Assembly (NCBI RefSeq): GCF_036689865.1
Contig: NZ_JBAHUQ010000028.1
Location: 30,093 to 94,092, forward strand
Direction of reading: 5' to 3'
Origin: Magnetococcus sp. PR-3
GTDB lineage: Bacteria > Pseudomonadota > Magnetococcia > Magnetococcales > Magnetococcaceae
DNA length: 64,000 nucleotides
Under the pieces are notes generated by a model. It was not told the DNA's origin. It did not search any database and saw only the letters and a list, made by a program, of their open reading frames with translations. The translations under genes were made by a program, and so were the position numbers. Positions 9,441 to 18,493 of this stretch are shown here, one piece after another. Numbering within the stretch: the stretch's first letter is position 1; each line of letters opens with the position of its first letter.

Positions 9441-10652
9441 TTATCCAACCGGTGGAACAAGCTTACGGTAGGGTATTTCATACTGCTGGGCACTCTGTTG
9501 CCAGGTCCGCTGCTCGGTCACAAAGCGACGCCCAGCTTGGATTATCGCCTGTCGGGTCTCATGGGGGGGCAAGGTGCGTAAACACTCAACCAACGCTTGC
9601 TTATGCCCAGCACAGAACATTAAGCCCGTAACCCCCTCTTTAACCAGTTCTCGATGCCCGCCCACATCAGAAACCAATACCGGACGCCCCAGCGCCATGG
9701 ATTCTAACGGTTTTAGAGGTGTAACAGTTTCTGTAATACGCTGGGAAAGCCTAGGGTACACCATCCAATCACACAGTGCGTAGTAGTCTGCAACCTCTGT
9801 TTGGTCCACCCGCCCGGTCATTCGCACCCTATCCCCACATCCCAGTTGGGTGATCAATGCTTTTAGCGCAGAGGCTTCAGGCCCGCCCCCCACCAGCAGC
9901 AGGTTACATGCAACCTCTTGTTCCCGCAGTTGAGCGACCGCTTCAACCAGTAATGAGAGCCCCTCGTACGCATAAAACGAGCCGATAAAACCCAGTATGG
10001 GCCCAGCCTTAAACCCAAGCTTTTCACGTAAAGCTACATCGCCCTGATCCGGTAGTGGGGCAAACCGTTCGATATCCACGGCATTGGGAATTAAGGTTAT
10101 TTTATCCTCAACAATCCCTCGTGCCACCATATCGGTTTTTAACCCATCACAAATGGTGGTCACCGCATGGGCCTGTTTAAGGACGTGGCTCTCCAGCAGA
10201 CGACTTAACCGATAGCGCACCGATCCTGCATGGGTCTGGCCATGGCTTACAGCGGCATCTTCCCAAAAGGCTCTGACTTCATAGACCAAAGGGATCTTAA
10301 AATATCGAGATGCCCACACAGCAGCCATGCCATTGAGTGCCGGACTATGGGCATGTAACAACTGTGGTTTTAGTTGGGGAATAAGAAGACGTAAACGCTG
10401 TTTCAGATCTTGGATAACAGCAAGCTGATGTAGGGGGCCAATCGATTGCCACCACCCTTGAGAGGGGGGTGTCCGAAAAAAATGAAGATCTTCAAAGGAC
10501 TCTTCCAGCGCCGAAACAGGCCCTTGCTTGGGCCCGGTCAGCAACCAGGGTTGCCAACCCATCTCTTTTTGAGCACGGATCAGCGCACGGGTACGAAAAG
10601 TGTAGCCACTATGCAAAGGAAGACCATGGTCCAAAATGTGTAAAACACGCAT
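9441..10652 (-). CDS. GT4 glycosyltransferase, XrtA-associated
   Basis: A 403-residue GT-B fold glycosyltransferase. The N-terminus MRVLHILDHGLPLHSGYTFR followed by TRALIRAQ is the hallmark of an exosortase-A-associated subfamily in which a 'SGY.FR' motif binds near the acceptor. The donor-binding half carries GFIGSFYAYEGLSLLVEAV, LLLVGGGPE and the E-x7-E region around VTPLKPLESMALGRPVLVSDVGG. It acts in the cytoplasm on the growing lipid-linked repeat unit. It starts 2 bases after the stop of the preceding GT4 gene, indicating tight coupling. The donor sugar is unknown. Confidence 0.88.
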   Translation of the reverse strand: MRVLHILDHGLPLHSGYTFRTRALIRAQKEMGWQPWLLTGPKQGPVSALEESFEDLHFFRTPPSQGWWQSIGPLHQLAVIQDLKQRLRLLIPQLKPQLLHAHSPALNGMAAVWASRYFKIPLVYEVRAFWEDAAVSHGQTHAGSVRYRLSRLLESHVLKQAHAVTTICDGLKTDMVARGIVEDKITLIPNAVDIERFAPLPDQGDVALREKLGFKAGPILGFIGSFYAYEGLSLLVEAVAQLREQEVACNLLLVGGGPEASALKALITQLGCGDRVRMTGRVDQTEVADYYALCDWMVYPRLSQRITETVTPLKPLESMALGRPVLVSDVGGHRELVKEGVTGLMFCAGHKQALVECLRTLPPHETRQAIIQAGRRFVTEQRTWQQSAQQYEIPYRKLVPPVG

Positions 10653-10654
10653 GG

Positions 10655-11842
10655 CTACCCTCTGTGCTTGGATGCGAGAATGGCTTCAAACAGATTTAAC
10701 TGACCAGTACTGGTGGTTTGCCAGCTAAAGCCCTCGGCATAGCTTCGGGTCTCTTCTCGGCGAGGGAGCTGGTGCAAAAGCGCCTGGAGTGATGTGACCA
10801 ACGCTTGGGCCGTGCGCGGCGAGAACAGCTGGCCAGCGGCAGGACACGATACCACCTCTGGCGTCCCCCAGACGGCACTGGCAACGACGGGTGTACCACA
10901 CGCCATAGCCTCTAAAAGAACATTGGCCCACCCTTCCCTGCTGGAGGCAAGAATCAAGGCATCTGCCGCCCCATAATAGGCCCGCAACTGGGTTTGATCC
11001 AAAGCCCCCACAAACCGCACCCGCTGGGCAACGCCCAATGTTTGCGCAGTCGTGCGCAACACCCCCTCCATAGGCCCTTCACCACAGATGATCAACTGCA
11101 ATTCAGGCAGGTCAACCAACGCTTCAATGGCAAGCTCATGACCCTTACGGGCAATAAGGTGCCCAACAGAGAGCACAGTAGGCTGCTGCATGTCTAGTTT
11201 TTGACGAAGTTCTTGTCGGGCTTGAGGGGGCTTAAAAAAATCCAGGTCCACACCATTACGCAGAACCGTTACCCGTTCAGGGGCCACACCCAGCTCAAGC
11301 AAAGGGGTTTTCAGCGCATCACAGACCGTAATTAACCCAGCAGCCTGATCTGCCGCCCACTGGATCCAACGACGGGGTACCGTATAACGGGGAATTAAAT
11401 TTAGGTCGGTACCACGGCTGGTAATGACAACCGGTATATTTAGCCACTGTCCAAGCAAGGCTGCGGCCACACCATCCGGGTACATATAGTGGGCATCAAT
11501 CAACTGAAATGGCCACTGTTGATGCAGTCGGGCTATTTGCCCATACAAGGCTTTGGCCATCAGCCAGGGGGTTATGCTCATCCCTACTTTGGGGATTAAA
11601 GGATAACGGGGGTGGGTGACATCAATACCATGCCACTGGCTCTGTGCAACCACAGAAGCCCAACGTGCATAGTGACCAAAACGGGGGTGGGTCGAAGGAA
11701 ACCAGGGGACAGGTGCGACAACACGACTGTGCAACTTGGACCCAGCATGGTTGTGCAACTGTGCCAAGCGCCGCCCGACAAAGATACCGTGATGGGGCAT
11801 CTCAGGGTTGGGAAACAGTGTGCTGAAGGTTAGAATGCGCAT
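10655..11842 (-). CDS. GT4 glycosyltransferase
   Basis: A 395-residue GT-B glycosyltransferase from the ATG at 11842; an upstream in-frame TTG at 11845 is less likely. The N-terminus MRILTFSTLFPNPEMPHHG followed by IFVGRRLAQL is shared by a GT4 subfamily frequent in exosortase A loci. The donor half shows LSVGHLIARKGHELAIEAL, LIICGEGPMEGVL and SSREGWANVLLEAMACGTPVVAS, the classic GT4 E-x7-E region. It is the first gene of the minus-strand EPS group after a 263-base divergent gap, so it probably has the leading promoter. No RBS stands out. The sugar is unknown. Confidence 0.87.
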   Translation of the reverse strand: MRILTFSTLFPNPEMPHHGIFVGRRLAQLHNHAGSKLHSRVVAPVPWFPSTHPRFGHYARWASVVAQSQWHGIDVTHPRYPLIPKVGMSITPWLMAKALYGQIARLHQQWPFQLIDAHYMYPDGVAAALLGQWLNIPVVITSRGTDLNLIPRYTVPRRWIQWAADQAAGLITVCDALKTPLLELGVAPERVTVLRNGVDLDFFKPPQARQELRQKLDMQQPTVLSVGHLIARKGHELAIEALVDLPELQLIICGEGPMEGVLRTTAQTLGVAQRVRFVGALDQTQLRAYYGAADALILASSREGWANVLLEAMACGTPVVASAVWGTPEVVSCPAAGQLFSPRTAQALVTSLQALLHQLPRREETRSYAEGFSWQTTSTGQLNLFEAILASKHRG

Positions 11843-12105
11843 CAACTTAAATACCGTCTCCAGCGACGTTAAACAGATGTTTCAGCAAAGGGTTACCAAA
11901 CATTCCATACAAAAACACCTATTGTGCCTGATCCCCCACGTGAAGACCACGACTTCTGTGGCACGTTTTACGCATTAAGGCCTTAGACTCAGGCAAAGGC
12001 TATTTTCATACCCCATGCCCTGACAGACTCTTCCAGCTATGATATTAGATAGAAGCGTTGGAACCGACCGCTTCCAAACTAAAACATGATGACCCGGAGC
12101 ACCGT

Positions 12106-13125
12106 ATGACCTCGACCGCAGATTCCGCACCCCTGTCACCTGAACGGCTGGCCATGCTCTGCTGTCCAGATTGCCGAGGCGAACTCAGCTATCAGCCCGA
12201 GGTCCCACGACTTTTCTGCCCCTCCTGCAACCATCGTTATCCCATAGTGGATGGCATTCCCGTGCTACTTCCTGGGGATGTTGAAGCCACTTTTGAGGCG
12301 CGGTTTCAGCGCTATTGGGACAGCGAAGAAAAATCAGACCTCTACAACCGTAAAGTCGAGGGCGATGGCGATCTCTTTGGCATTTACAACCATGAGTCAG
12401 AGATTTACGGCATGGAGCAGCTTTTACGTCCAGAGAAACAAGGGCGTATTCTCGATGCAGGCTGTGGAAATGGTCGCATGCTGGCCCGCTTTTCTGAAGA
12501 AACCGATGCGGTGGGTATTGATGCTTCGTTAAACCTTTTACGCATCGTCAAAAAAGCAGGACGGGGTAACTTCCATGTCTGCTGTGAGTTAGAGCACATT
12601 CCTTTTAAAGATGGCCTGTTTGACAGTGTCTTTAGCTGCCGTGTCCTGCAGCATCTTGTGGAACAGCAGAGTGCGGTTCATGAAATGAGCCGGGTCACCA
12701 AGCCCGGTGGCGATCTGGTTTTGGAGCTCTATAACAGCTGGAACCCCAAGACCCTCTATAAAAATATCCGCATGTCCAAACGCTGGGGACCTATTTTAAA
12801 TGCACCGTTCCGGGCCATATTCCGCTCCATGTCCCCCTTCCAAGACTGGGGCATTAATTATGATCGGTATAACAACTGGTTCCAAGTAAAGGAATGGATG
12901 CAGCAAGCAGACATGAACGCCTTTGAAGGCCGTGGCGTTGGCTTTGGTTTTCAGAAATATTTTATGCAGCCTTTTTTTGTGGATGCTGTGTTACGCAACC
13001 ATGCTCCGGGCTTTTTAAAAGGGTTCTACCGTTTCTGTTTTCTCCTGGAACGTCTATTAGGCCACCTACCTTTCTTCCGCTGGAGCTGGGAAAAATTTGT
13101 GCTGAGAGGCACCCGCCATGGCTGA
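12106..13125 (+). CDS. SAM-dependent methyltransferase with N-terminal Trm112-like zinc ribbon
   Basis: A 339-residue protein. I chose the ATG at 12106, preceded by GGAG at a good distance, over a TTG at 12058. Residues 19-41 form a zinc-ribbon pattern (CCPDC and CPSC) followed by YPIVDGIPVLLP, the usual Trm112-like module fused to class I methyltransferases. The SAM site is GRILDAGCGNGRML at about 113-126, then VGIDAS and a post-II motif PFKDGLFDSVFSCRVLQHL. The second half is not obviously known. It overlaps the following gene by 8 bases and opens the plus-strand unit divergent from the EPS genes. O-methylation of an EPS sugar, or of a lipid-linked intermediate, is inferred. Confidence 0.85.
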   Translation: MTSTADSAPLSPERLAMLCCPDCRGELSYQPEVPRLFCPSCNHRYPIVDGIPVLLPGDVEATFEARFQRYWDSEEKSDLYNRKVEGDGDLFGIYNHESEIYGMEQLLRPEKQGRILDAGCGNGRMLARFSEETDAVGIDASLNLLRIVKKAGRGNFHVCCELEHIPFKDGLFDSVFSCRVLQHLVEQQSAVHEMSRVTKPGGDLVLELYNSWNPKTLYKNIRMSKRWGPILNAPFRAIFRSMSPFQDWGINYDRYNNWFQVKEWMQQADMNAFEGRGVGFGFQKYFMQPFFVDAVLRNHAPGFLKGFYRFCFLLERLLGHLPFFRWSWEKFVLRGTRHG

Positions 13126-14338
13126 GTCTGTGTCACTGTTGGGTAAAGTTAAAAAAACCCTTTACCACCACTACCGAACCAGCCCTCTCTTTGATGGGGA
13201 AGCCCGGCAAGAGATTAAAAACGATGGCGATTTAAGCCAACGTCAAGTGATGACTGACGCTGTTCACCTTAAAGCCGCCATCGATTGGATTTGTCGTGCC
13301 CATGACACCACAGGGCGCCAAGGGGTTGCTAGGGGCTATGCAGCCGCTTGGAATTTTCATTTTGATGCCAAAGGCTGGCAACCGGCCTACCCCGAGACAA
13401 CAGGCTACATCATCCCGACATTGATGGATGCCGCTCAGCGGTTGGATAACCCTGAGTTCACGCATCGTGCACTGGAAATGGCCGATTGGGAGATTGCCGT
13501 CCAGATGCCCAATGGTGCCGTCATGGGTGGAACAGTAGACCGCCCCCCTTCACCCGCGGTGTTTAATACAGGGCAGGTCATTTTGGGTTGGGAACGTGCC
13601 TACCGGGAGAGTGGTGAAAAGCGTTATCTCGATGCCGCATGTCGTGCAGCGGATTACCTGATCTCCGTCCAAGAGACCGAAGGGCATTGGCGCACAGGCA
13701 ACTCTCAATTTGCCGATGCAAAAACCACCACCTATAACGTCCGTGTTGGTTGGTCTTTGATCTTACTGGGACAGACAGCCAACAACGCCGCGTATATTGA
13801 AGCGGGCAAACGCAACGTCGACTCGGCCATTGCCCAGCAAAATGAAAATGGCTGGTTCCGCAGCAACTGCCTCTCTGACCCCGGCGCACCTTTACTGCAT
13901 ACCATTAGCTACGCCATTGAGGGTATCTTAGGCGCAGCACTGGCCCTGGATCACACCCCCTATCTAAAACGGGCACAGCTCGCTGCGGATGCTCTGCTGA
14001 CAACCATAGATGATCAAGGCTTTATCCCGGGACGTATTGATGGCAACTGGCAAGGCACGGTGGACTGGGCCTGTTTGACCGGTTCATCACAACTGGCAGC
14101 ACAGCTGCTGCTCCTGGCCAGTAAACTTGACCGTGCTGATTATGCCGACGCCGCTGCACGGCTGATTACTTTTGTCAAACGCACCCAAAACTTGCACAGC
14201 AACAACCCTGGTATTTTGGGTGGGATCAAAGGCTCTTACCCCTTTGATGGTGGCTATGGCCGCTATGAGCTTCTCAATTGGGCAGCCAAGTTTTACATCG
14301 ACGCCCTGCTGCTACAACAGCAATGGCAAAATCGCTAG
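13118..14338 (+). CDS. Six-hairpin (alpha/alpha-toroid) protein, unknown function
   Basis: A 406-residue protein without a recognised family name. It has repeated helical-hairpin units of the type seen in six-hairpin glycosidases and polysaccharide lyases: ALEMADWEIAVQMPNGAVMG, AACRAADYLISVQETEGHW, GKRNVDSAIAQQNENGWF and ADALLTTIDDQGFIPGRIDG. Aromatic and Gly residues recur at the hairpin ends. No signal peptide is visible, so it appears cytoplasmic, unlike most secreted toroid hydrolases. It starts inside the methyltransferase gene (8-base overlap), so the two are translationally coupled. A role in trimming or handling a glycan intermediate is inference. A prenyl-converting toroid is less likely, since no DDxxD-type motif is seen. 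Confidence 0.7.
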   Translation: MAESVSLLGKVKKTLYHHYRTSPLFDGEARQEIKNDGDLSQRQVMTDAVHLKAAIDWICRAHDTTGRQGVARGYAAAWNFHFDAKGWQPAYPETTGYIIPTLMDAAQRLDNPEFTHRALEMADWEIAVQMPNGAVMGGTVDRPPSPAVFNTGQVILGWERAYRESGEKRYLDAACRAADYLISVQETEGHWRTGNSQFADAKTTTYNVRVGWSLILLGQTANNAAYIEAGKRNVDSAIAQQNENGWFRSNCLSDPGAPLLHTISYAIEGILGAALALDHTPYLKRAQLAADALLTTIDDQGFIPGRIDGNWQGTVDWACLTGSSQLAAQLLLLASKLDRADYADAAARLITFVKRTQNLHSNNPGILGGIKGSYPFDGGYGRYELLNWAAKFYIDALLLQQQWQNR

Positions 14339-14353
14339 GTTTATTGATCTGCC

Positions 14354-15265
14354 ATGGAAAATTTGATCCTTGTTTTTCTGCTGGTCATGGCGGGTTATAG
14401 CTTTCAGCGGCTACAGGCTTTTCCCGCCCCCCAGGCTGCGGCCATACTTAATCAGTATGTGATCCATATCTCCCTACCAGCTCTGGTGCTCTGGCAGGTT
14501 CCCAAACTGCCTTTTTCCACTGAACTACTGGCCCCTCTCCTCATGCCATGGCTGCTGTTGATCATCACAGCTGGGCTGGTTTTGATGGTTGCCAAACTTT
14601 TACATTGGAGCCGTCCTCTGACCGGGGGCATGCTCATGGTTGTTCCCCTAGGGAACACCTCCTTTGTCGGGGTGCCTCTGATTGAGGCGCTCTATGGTGG
14701 TCATGGTGTACCCTACGCCATCCTCTATGATCAAACCGGGACGTTTTTGGCTTTGGCAACTTACGGGGCCGTCATCCTAGCCGCCTACCACGGCGATGGC
14801 ATGCCCGGCTTTAAGCCCACTGTCCGTAAAATACTGACTTTTCCGCCCTTTTTGTCCCTGATCGGTGCCCTTATTCTGCGGTTTACCTATAACCCACCCT
14901 TTTTGGAGTTCTATCTTCAAAAGTTGGCTGAGACCCTGGTACCTGTTGTGATGGTTGCCGTGGGGCTCTCTTTCAAGCTCCGACCACCACCTGGAGAGAG
15001 CTTAGAGCTGGGAATCGGCTTACTGCTAAAACTTGTGGTCACCCCCCTGGTTGCCTTGGCCATCTGTCTAGTCATGGGGTGGCAAGGGGTTGCGGCTGAA
15101 GTGACGGTACTGGAAGCAGGCATGCCCTCCATGATTACAGCGGGTGCCTTGGCCATGGCAGCTGGATTTGCCCCCCAAGTTATGGCAGCCATGGTGGGAT
15201 GGGGTATCGTACTGGCTTTTGGCACACTGTTGATGATAAAACAGCTTCTTTTTCTGCTGGGTTAA
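14354..15265 (+). CDS. AEC-family transporter
   Basis: A 303-residue membrane protein with about ten hydrophobic segments, of the auxin efflux carrier (AEC) family. Features include the N-terminal ILVFLLVMAGYSFQRLQAFP and NQYVIHISLPALVLWQVPKL, and a middle LGNTSFVGVPLIEALYG motif, which is the family signature (GN.GF.G.P). The C-terminus carries VLEAGMPSMITAGALAMAAG, corresponding to the conserved 'A.P....' segment. Family members export organic acids, malonate or related anions. It lies 15 bases after the toroid-protein gene inside an otherwise glycan-related unit, which is odd for an AEC carrier. Substrate unknown. Confidence 0.88.
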   Translation: MENLILVFLLVMAGYSFQRLQAFPAPQAAAILNQYVIHISLPALVLWQVPKLPFSTELLAPLLMPWLLLIITAGLVLMVAKLLHWSRPLTGGMLMVVPLGNTSFVGVPLIEALYGGHGVPYAILYDQTGTFLALATYGAVILAAYHGDGMPGFKPTVRKILTFPPFLSLIGALILRFTYNPPFLEFYLQKLAETLVPVVMVAVGLSFKLRPPPGESLELGIGLLLKLVVTPLVALAICLVMGWQGVAAEVTVLEAGMPSMITAGALAMAAGFAPQVMAAMVGWGIVLAFGTLLMIKQLLFLLG

Positions 15266-15358
15266 GCCCAAGGCAAACACAGAGAGCACCTATGGACTTT
15301 TTGGATTGGACCCAGGACAATAGCCCTCTAATTAACGCCCCTGAATAAGCGGATATGC

Positions 15359-16378
15359 ATGAAACTGCTTCTTACCATTAAACCGGTTATGTACCACCAA
15401 TCCACCGCCTCCTACGCGGTCTTGGCCGAGGTAGACTGGGCACAACAGCGTGTGTTGCGGCAACTGCGCCTACCCGCAGCCAGCTACCGTTGTGATGAAG
15501 CGTTCATGGCCCCCTTAATCGGTGGTGTCTGCCACTGGGGTAACCGGCTTTTTATAGCCATGTGGAACTATATTGTTGAGGTGGATTATCACACCTTTCA
15601 GATCGTCAACAGCTTCTCCACGCCCCAAATGGCCGACCTACACGGCATAACCACCGATGGCCAAACACTGTGGGTGGCTGCTGCTGCCACAGAAATGGTC
15701 TTAGGGTTTGATCTAAAGAGCTTAAAACCAGTCTGGCAATGGGGCCCGGATGCTGCCATTTTGGGGAGCCACCCCCATTTACGTATTCCACCAGCTTGGA
15801 ACCAAGGCTGGAAAGCACGTTTTCTCTATCATTTAAACAATAAAACACCCCAAGCGTTACTGCCCGGCGAACATCGGCACCAGCATAAAAGCCGTAGCGC
15901 CAGCTACCATCACCACCTCAATGATGTGACCTACCATCAGGGTAAACTCTACGTGACCACCAGTAATTGGTATAACACCAACAACCCTGGTGCAGTCATT
16001 GAAGTAGATCCGACCACATCCCAGACACGCTTTATGGCCCAACCTGGTAGCTTTGACGGCACCCATGACACACTGTTTGTGGATGACCGTCTCTACGTGA
16101 CAGAATCTCGACGCAATGGCATTGCATGGATAGAAGCGGATGGCGAGATCCACCGTCAAAAGGTCGAGCCCAGCCCCTATTTTGTCCGGGCTCTACACTG
16201 GACAGGTGAGCATTTTCTAACCGGCTTCACCCGCTTACGACATACGCAAGACCCCGCACTACTGATCGCTTTTGATCAAAACTGGCAACCCATAACACAT
16301 ATGGAACTCAGTGGGTTTCATCCAGAAGTTGTGGGTAGTGCCATTCATGCCATGGCCCCTTCCCCTGAGCTAAACTGA
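15359..16378 (+). CDS. Beta-propeller-like protein, unknown function
   Basis: A 339-residue protein of unrecognised family. Repeated beta-rich stretches each pair a small turn with an aromatic: WGNRLFIAMWNYIVEVDYHT, ADLHGITTDGQTLWVAAAAT, HHHLNDVTYHQGKLYVTTSN, GTHDTLFVDDRLYVTESRR and RALHWTGEHFLTGFTR. These resemble propeller blades of the NHL/SMP-30 type, and the N.HL(N)DV and GTHD histidines could bind metal. No signal peptide is seen. Its TGA overlaps the ATG of asnB (TGATG), giving tight coupling, so its function is likely linked to the amidotransferase. A proline-rich interruption (HLRIPPAWNQGW) separates two halves. Confidence 0.65.
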   Translation: MKLLLTIKPVMYHQSTASYAVLAEVDWAQQRVLRQLRLPAASYRCDEAFMAPLIGGVCHWGNRLFIAMWNYIVEVDYHTFQIVNSFSTPQMADLHGITTDGQTLWVAAAATEMVLGFDLKSLKPVWQWGPDAAILGSHPHLRIPPAWNQGWKARFLYHLNNKTPQALLPGEHRHQHKSRSASYHHHLNDVTYHQGKLYVTTSNWYNTNNPGAVIEVDPTTSQTRFMAQPGSFDGTHDTLFVDDRLYVTESRRNGIAWIEADGEIHRQKVEPSPYFVRALHWTGEHFLTGFTRLRHTQDPALLIAFDQNWQPITHMELSGFHPEVVGSAIHAMAPSPELN

Positions 16379-18204
16379 TGTGTGGTATTGTCGCGGAGTT
16401 TGGTCAAAGAAGCCCTCAAGGTGCACGGGAAGCGGCGTTGAACAGATTAACCCACCGCGGCCCTGACCATGGTGGCACCTGGCAACAACAGCACCCTACC
16501 CCGGTCTGGCTGGGGCATCGACGTTTGGCCATTGTGGATACCAGCGCGGCGGGTAACCAGCCACTCCACCACCAGCAAGGGGCACTGCACCTGGTTGGTA
16601 ATGGTGAGATATACAACGCGCCTGCACTACAAAAGCAGTTGGAAGATCTGGGGCATAAGTTTCACTCACACAGCGACAACGAAGCCATTTTGCATGCCTA
16701 CCAACAGTGGGGCATGGCCTTTCTAGACCATCTTGAAGGCATGTTTGCCTTTATGCTTTGGGACGCCCATAAACAGCGCTTAATTGCCGCCCGTGACCGT
16801 CTCGGCATTAAGCCTCTGTTCTACACCCAAACATCAACAGGGGGGGTGGTTTTGGCATCTGAAGCCTCCGCCATGGTGGGGCTCAACGGTGTGGCCAAAC
16901 AGGGCTATGATCGAGATGCCCTGGCTCACGTGCTGGCTTATGGATATATCCCTGACCCCTATGCCATCTGGAAAGGGGTACACAAGCTCTCCCCCGGTCA
17001 CGCTTTAACCTGGCAGGCTGGGCAAGAGGTACAGGTACACCCCTACTGGACCCCCCCCACGCAGAGCAACCCTGAATGTGATGACCGCCAGTGGCCTGAG
17101 CGGTATGAAGCCATTTTACACGAACATCTGCTTAGTGATGTACCCTTAAGTCTGTTTTTAAGTGGTGGATTAGACTCTACTTCGGTTGCTGTAGGGGTTA
17201 AAAAACTGGGGCATCAGCTCAAAGCGTTCTCCTTGGGCTTTCCCAACCACCCACGGGATGAATCCCTGGTTGCCCAGGCAACCGCTGAACAGTTGAACCA
17301 CCCCTTCCAAAGGGTTGTCATGCAGGCCCAGGGACTTGCTGACCAGATTGATGCAGCCTTGCCAACCCAGGATGAACCGCACCTGTTTGGCTCCTATCTC
17401 ACCATGCTGAATATCTGCGGGGCGGTGGCCAAAGATTACAAAGTGGTTCTCTCAGGAGATGGGGGGGATGAGCTTTTTGCGGGATACAACTGGTACCGGG
17501 ATATCCCTACGGAGCTTCCCCGTCTGGCCACCTTAAAACATAAGCTGGCCCGCCCCCTTTTACGCCACGCCCCGATGCCGGAAGCACTGCGCGCACGGGC
17601 ACGTATGGCCTTTGCCTGTCGATCCCCCCTGCATCGTCATGCATGGCGAACCAGCCACCGGTTTTTACCAGAAGAGATTGAGGCCCTGCTAAAGCCCGCG
17701 GACATACCCTACAGTGAAGATGCCTTTTTAGCCCCCCTTGAACGCTGGTTTACACCAGGATTACCTCTGGTTCGAGCGTTACAACGGGTAGATCTTATGA
17801 CCTTCTGCAGCAACCATATTTGTGCCAAGGTGGATCGAGCCAGCATGGCCCATGCATTAGAGGTGCGGGTCCCTTATCTGGACCGTCGTTTGGTTGAGTG
17901 GGCGTTGAGCCGGCCTGAAGATGCCAGGGAAGCACACGGCAATAAACCTCTGATCCGTGACTATGTTGCGCCCCATGTACCTGCCCAAGTCCTCCACCAG
18001 AGAAAACAGGGGTTTAGTCTACGCACGGGCTGGCCACCTGGGATGGAAGGAATTTTGATGGGTTGGGTGGATGAGAGCCCCCTCATCCAATCCTCCATCC
18101 TACGGGCAGATTGGCGGCGTTTTCTGCCACCTGATGACACCCTTCGTGAACAAAAACTGTGGCTTCTGGCTCTACTGGGACGCTGGATGCACCATCACGC
18201 CTAG
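16378..18204 (+). CDS. asnB: Asparagine synthase-type glutamine amidotransferase, XrtA-locus type
   Basis: A 608-residue class II amidotransferase. The N-terminal catalytic Cys is residue 2 (MCGIVAEFG), with RLTHRGPDHGG and VGNGEIYN of the glutaminase domain. The synthetase half has the ATP pyrophosphatase loop LSLFLSGGLDSTSVAVG near residue 257-275, then VVLSGDGGDELFAGYNWYR and RASMAHALEVRVPYLDRRLVEWAL. In exosortase A loci such proteins are 'amidotransferases' thought to amidate a glycan or another acceptor rather than make free asparagine. Start overlaps the propeller gene by 4 bases. It is the last gene of the plus-strand unit and converges with the GT2 gene. Amidation of an EPS uronic acid is inference. 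Confidence 0.88.
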   Translation: MCGIVAEFGQRSPQGAREAALNRLTHRGPDHGGTWQQQHPTPVWLGHRRLAIVDTSAAGNQPLHHQQGALHLVGNGEIYNAPALQKQLEDLGHKFHSHSDNEAILHAYQQWGMAFLDHLEGMFAFMLWDAHKQRLIAARDRLGIKPLFYTQTSTGGVVLASEASAMVGLNGVAKQGYDRDALAHVLAYGYIPDPYAIWKGVHKLSPGHALTWQAGQEVQVHPYWTPPTQSNPECDDRQWPERYEAILHEHLLSDVPLSLFLSGGLDSTSVAVGVKKLGHQLKAFSLGFPNHPRDESLVAQATAEQLNHPFQRVVMQAQGLADQIDAALPTQDEPHLFGSYLTMLNICGAVAKDYKVVLSGDGGDELFAGYNWYRDIPTELPRLATLKHKLARPLLRHAPMPEALRARARMAFACRSPLHRHAWRTSHRFLPEEIEALLKPADIPYSEDAFLAPLERWFTPGLPLVRALQRVDLMTFCSNHICAKVDRASMAHALEVRVPYLDRRLVEWALSRPEDAREAHGNKPLIRDYVAPHVPAQVLHQRKQGFSLRTGWPPGMEGILMGWVDESPLIQSSILRADWRRFLPPDDTLREQKLWLLALLGRWMHHHA

Positions 18205-18493
18205 CCGATCACTCATCCAACCCTCTTGTAACATCCGCCATCCAACCGATGGTATGGATCACACCATCCCCCTGTTAGACAGCTATCCAATGTTTACCCT
18301 TAAGAAAAATGAGAGATCAGGCCAAGAGGGAGAGCGGGATTTCTGTATTCACCCAGAGCCTCATACAGCCCTGTCAGGCTGGGGATAAGCCCTGAGAACA
18401 ACAGCATGGTATATGCTGTGGATATAAAGAGGCCTTACGCCAACGGTCTAAATGATCCTGATCAGACCGACAGGCTTAAACCCCCCTTTCTTT

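Noticed and set aside
15292..15348. An 18-codon frame (MDFLDWTQDNSPLINAPE) between the AEC and propeller genes
   Set aside because: AGAGAG lies ahead of it, but it is too short to distinguish from chance and shows no leader-peptide feature.
18205..18493. CAGCC/GGCTG hairpin after asnB as a terminator
   Set aside because: The stem is only 5 bp and no T-run follows it, so I did not call it.
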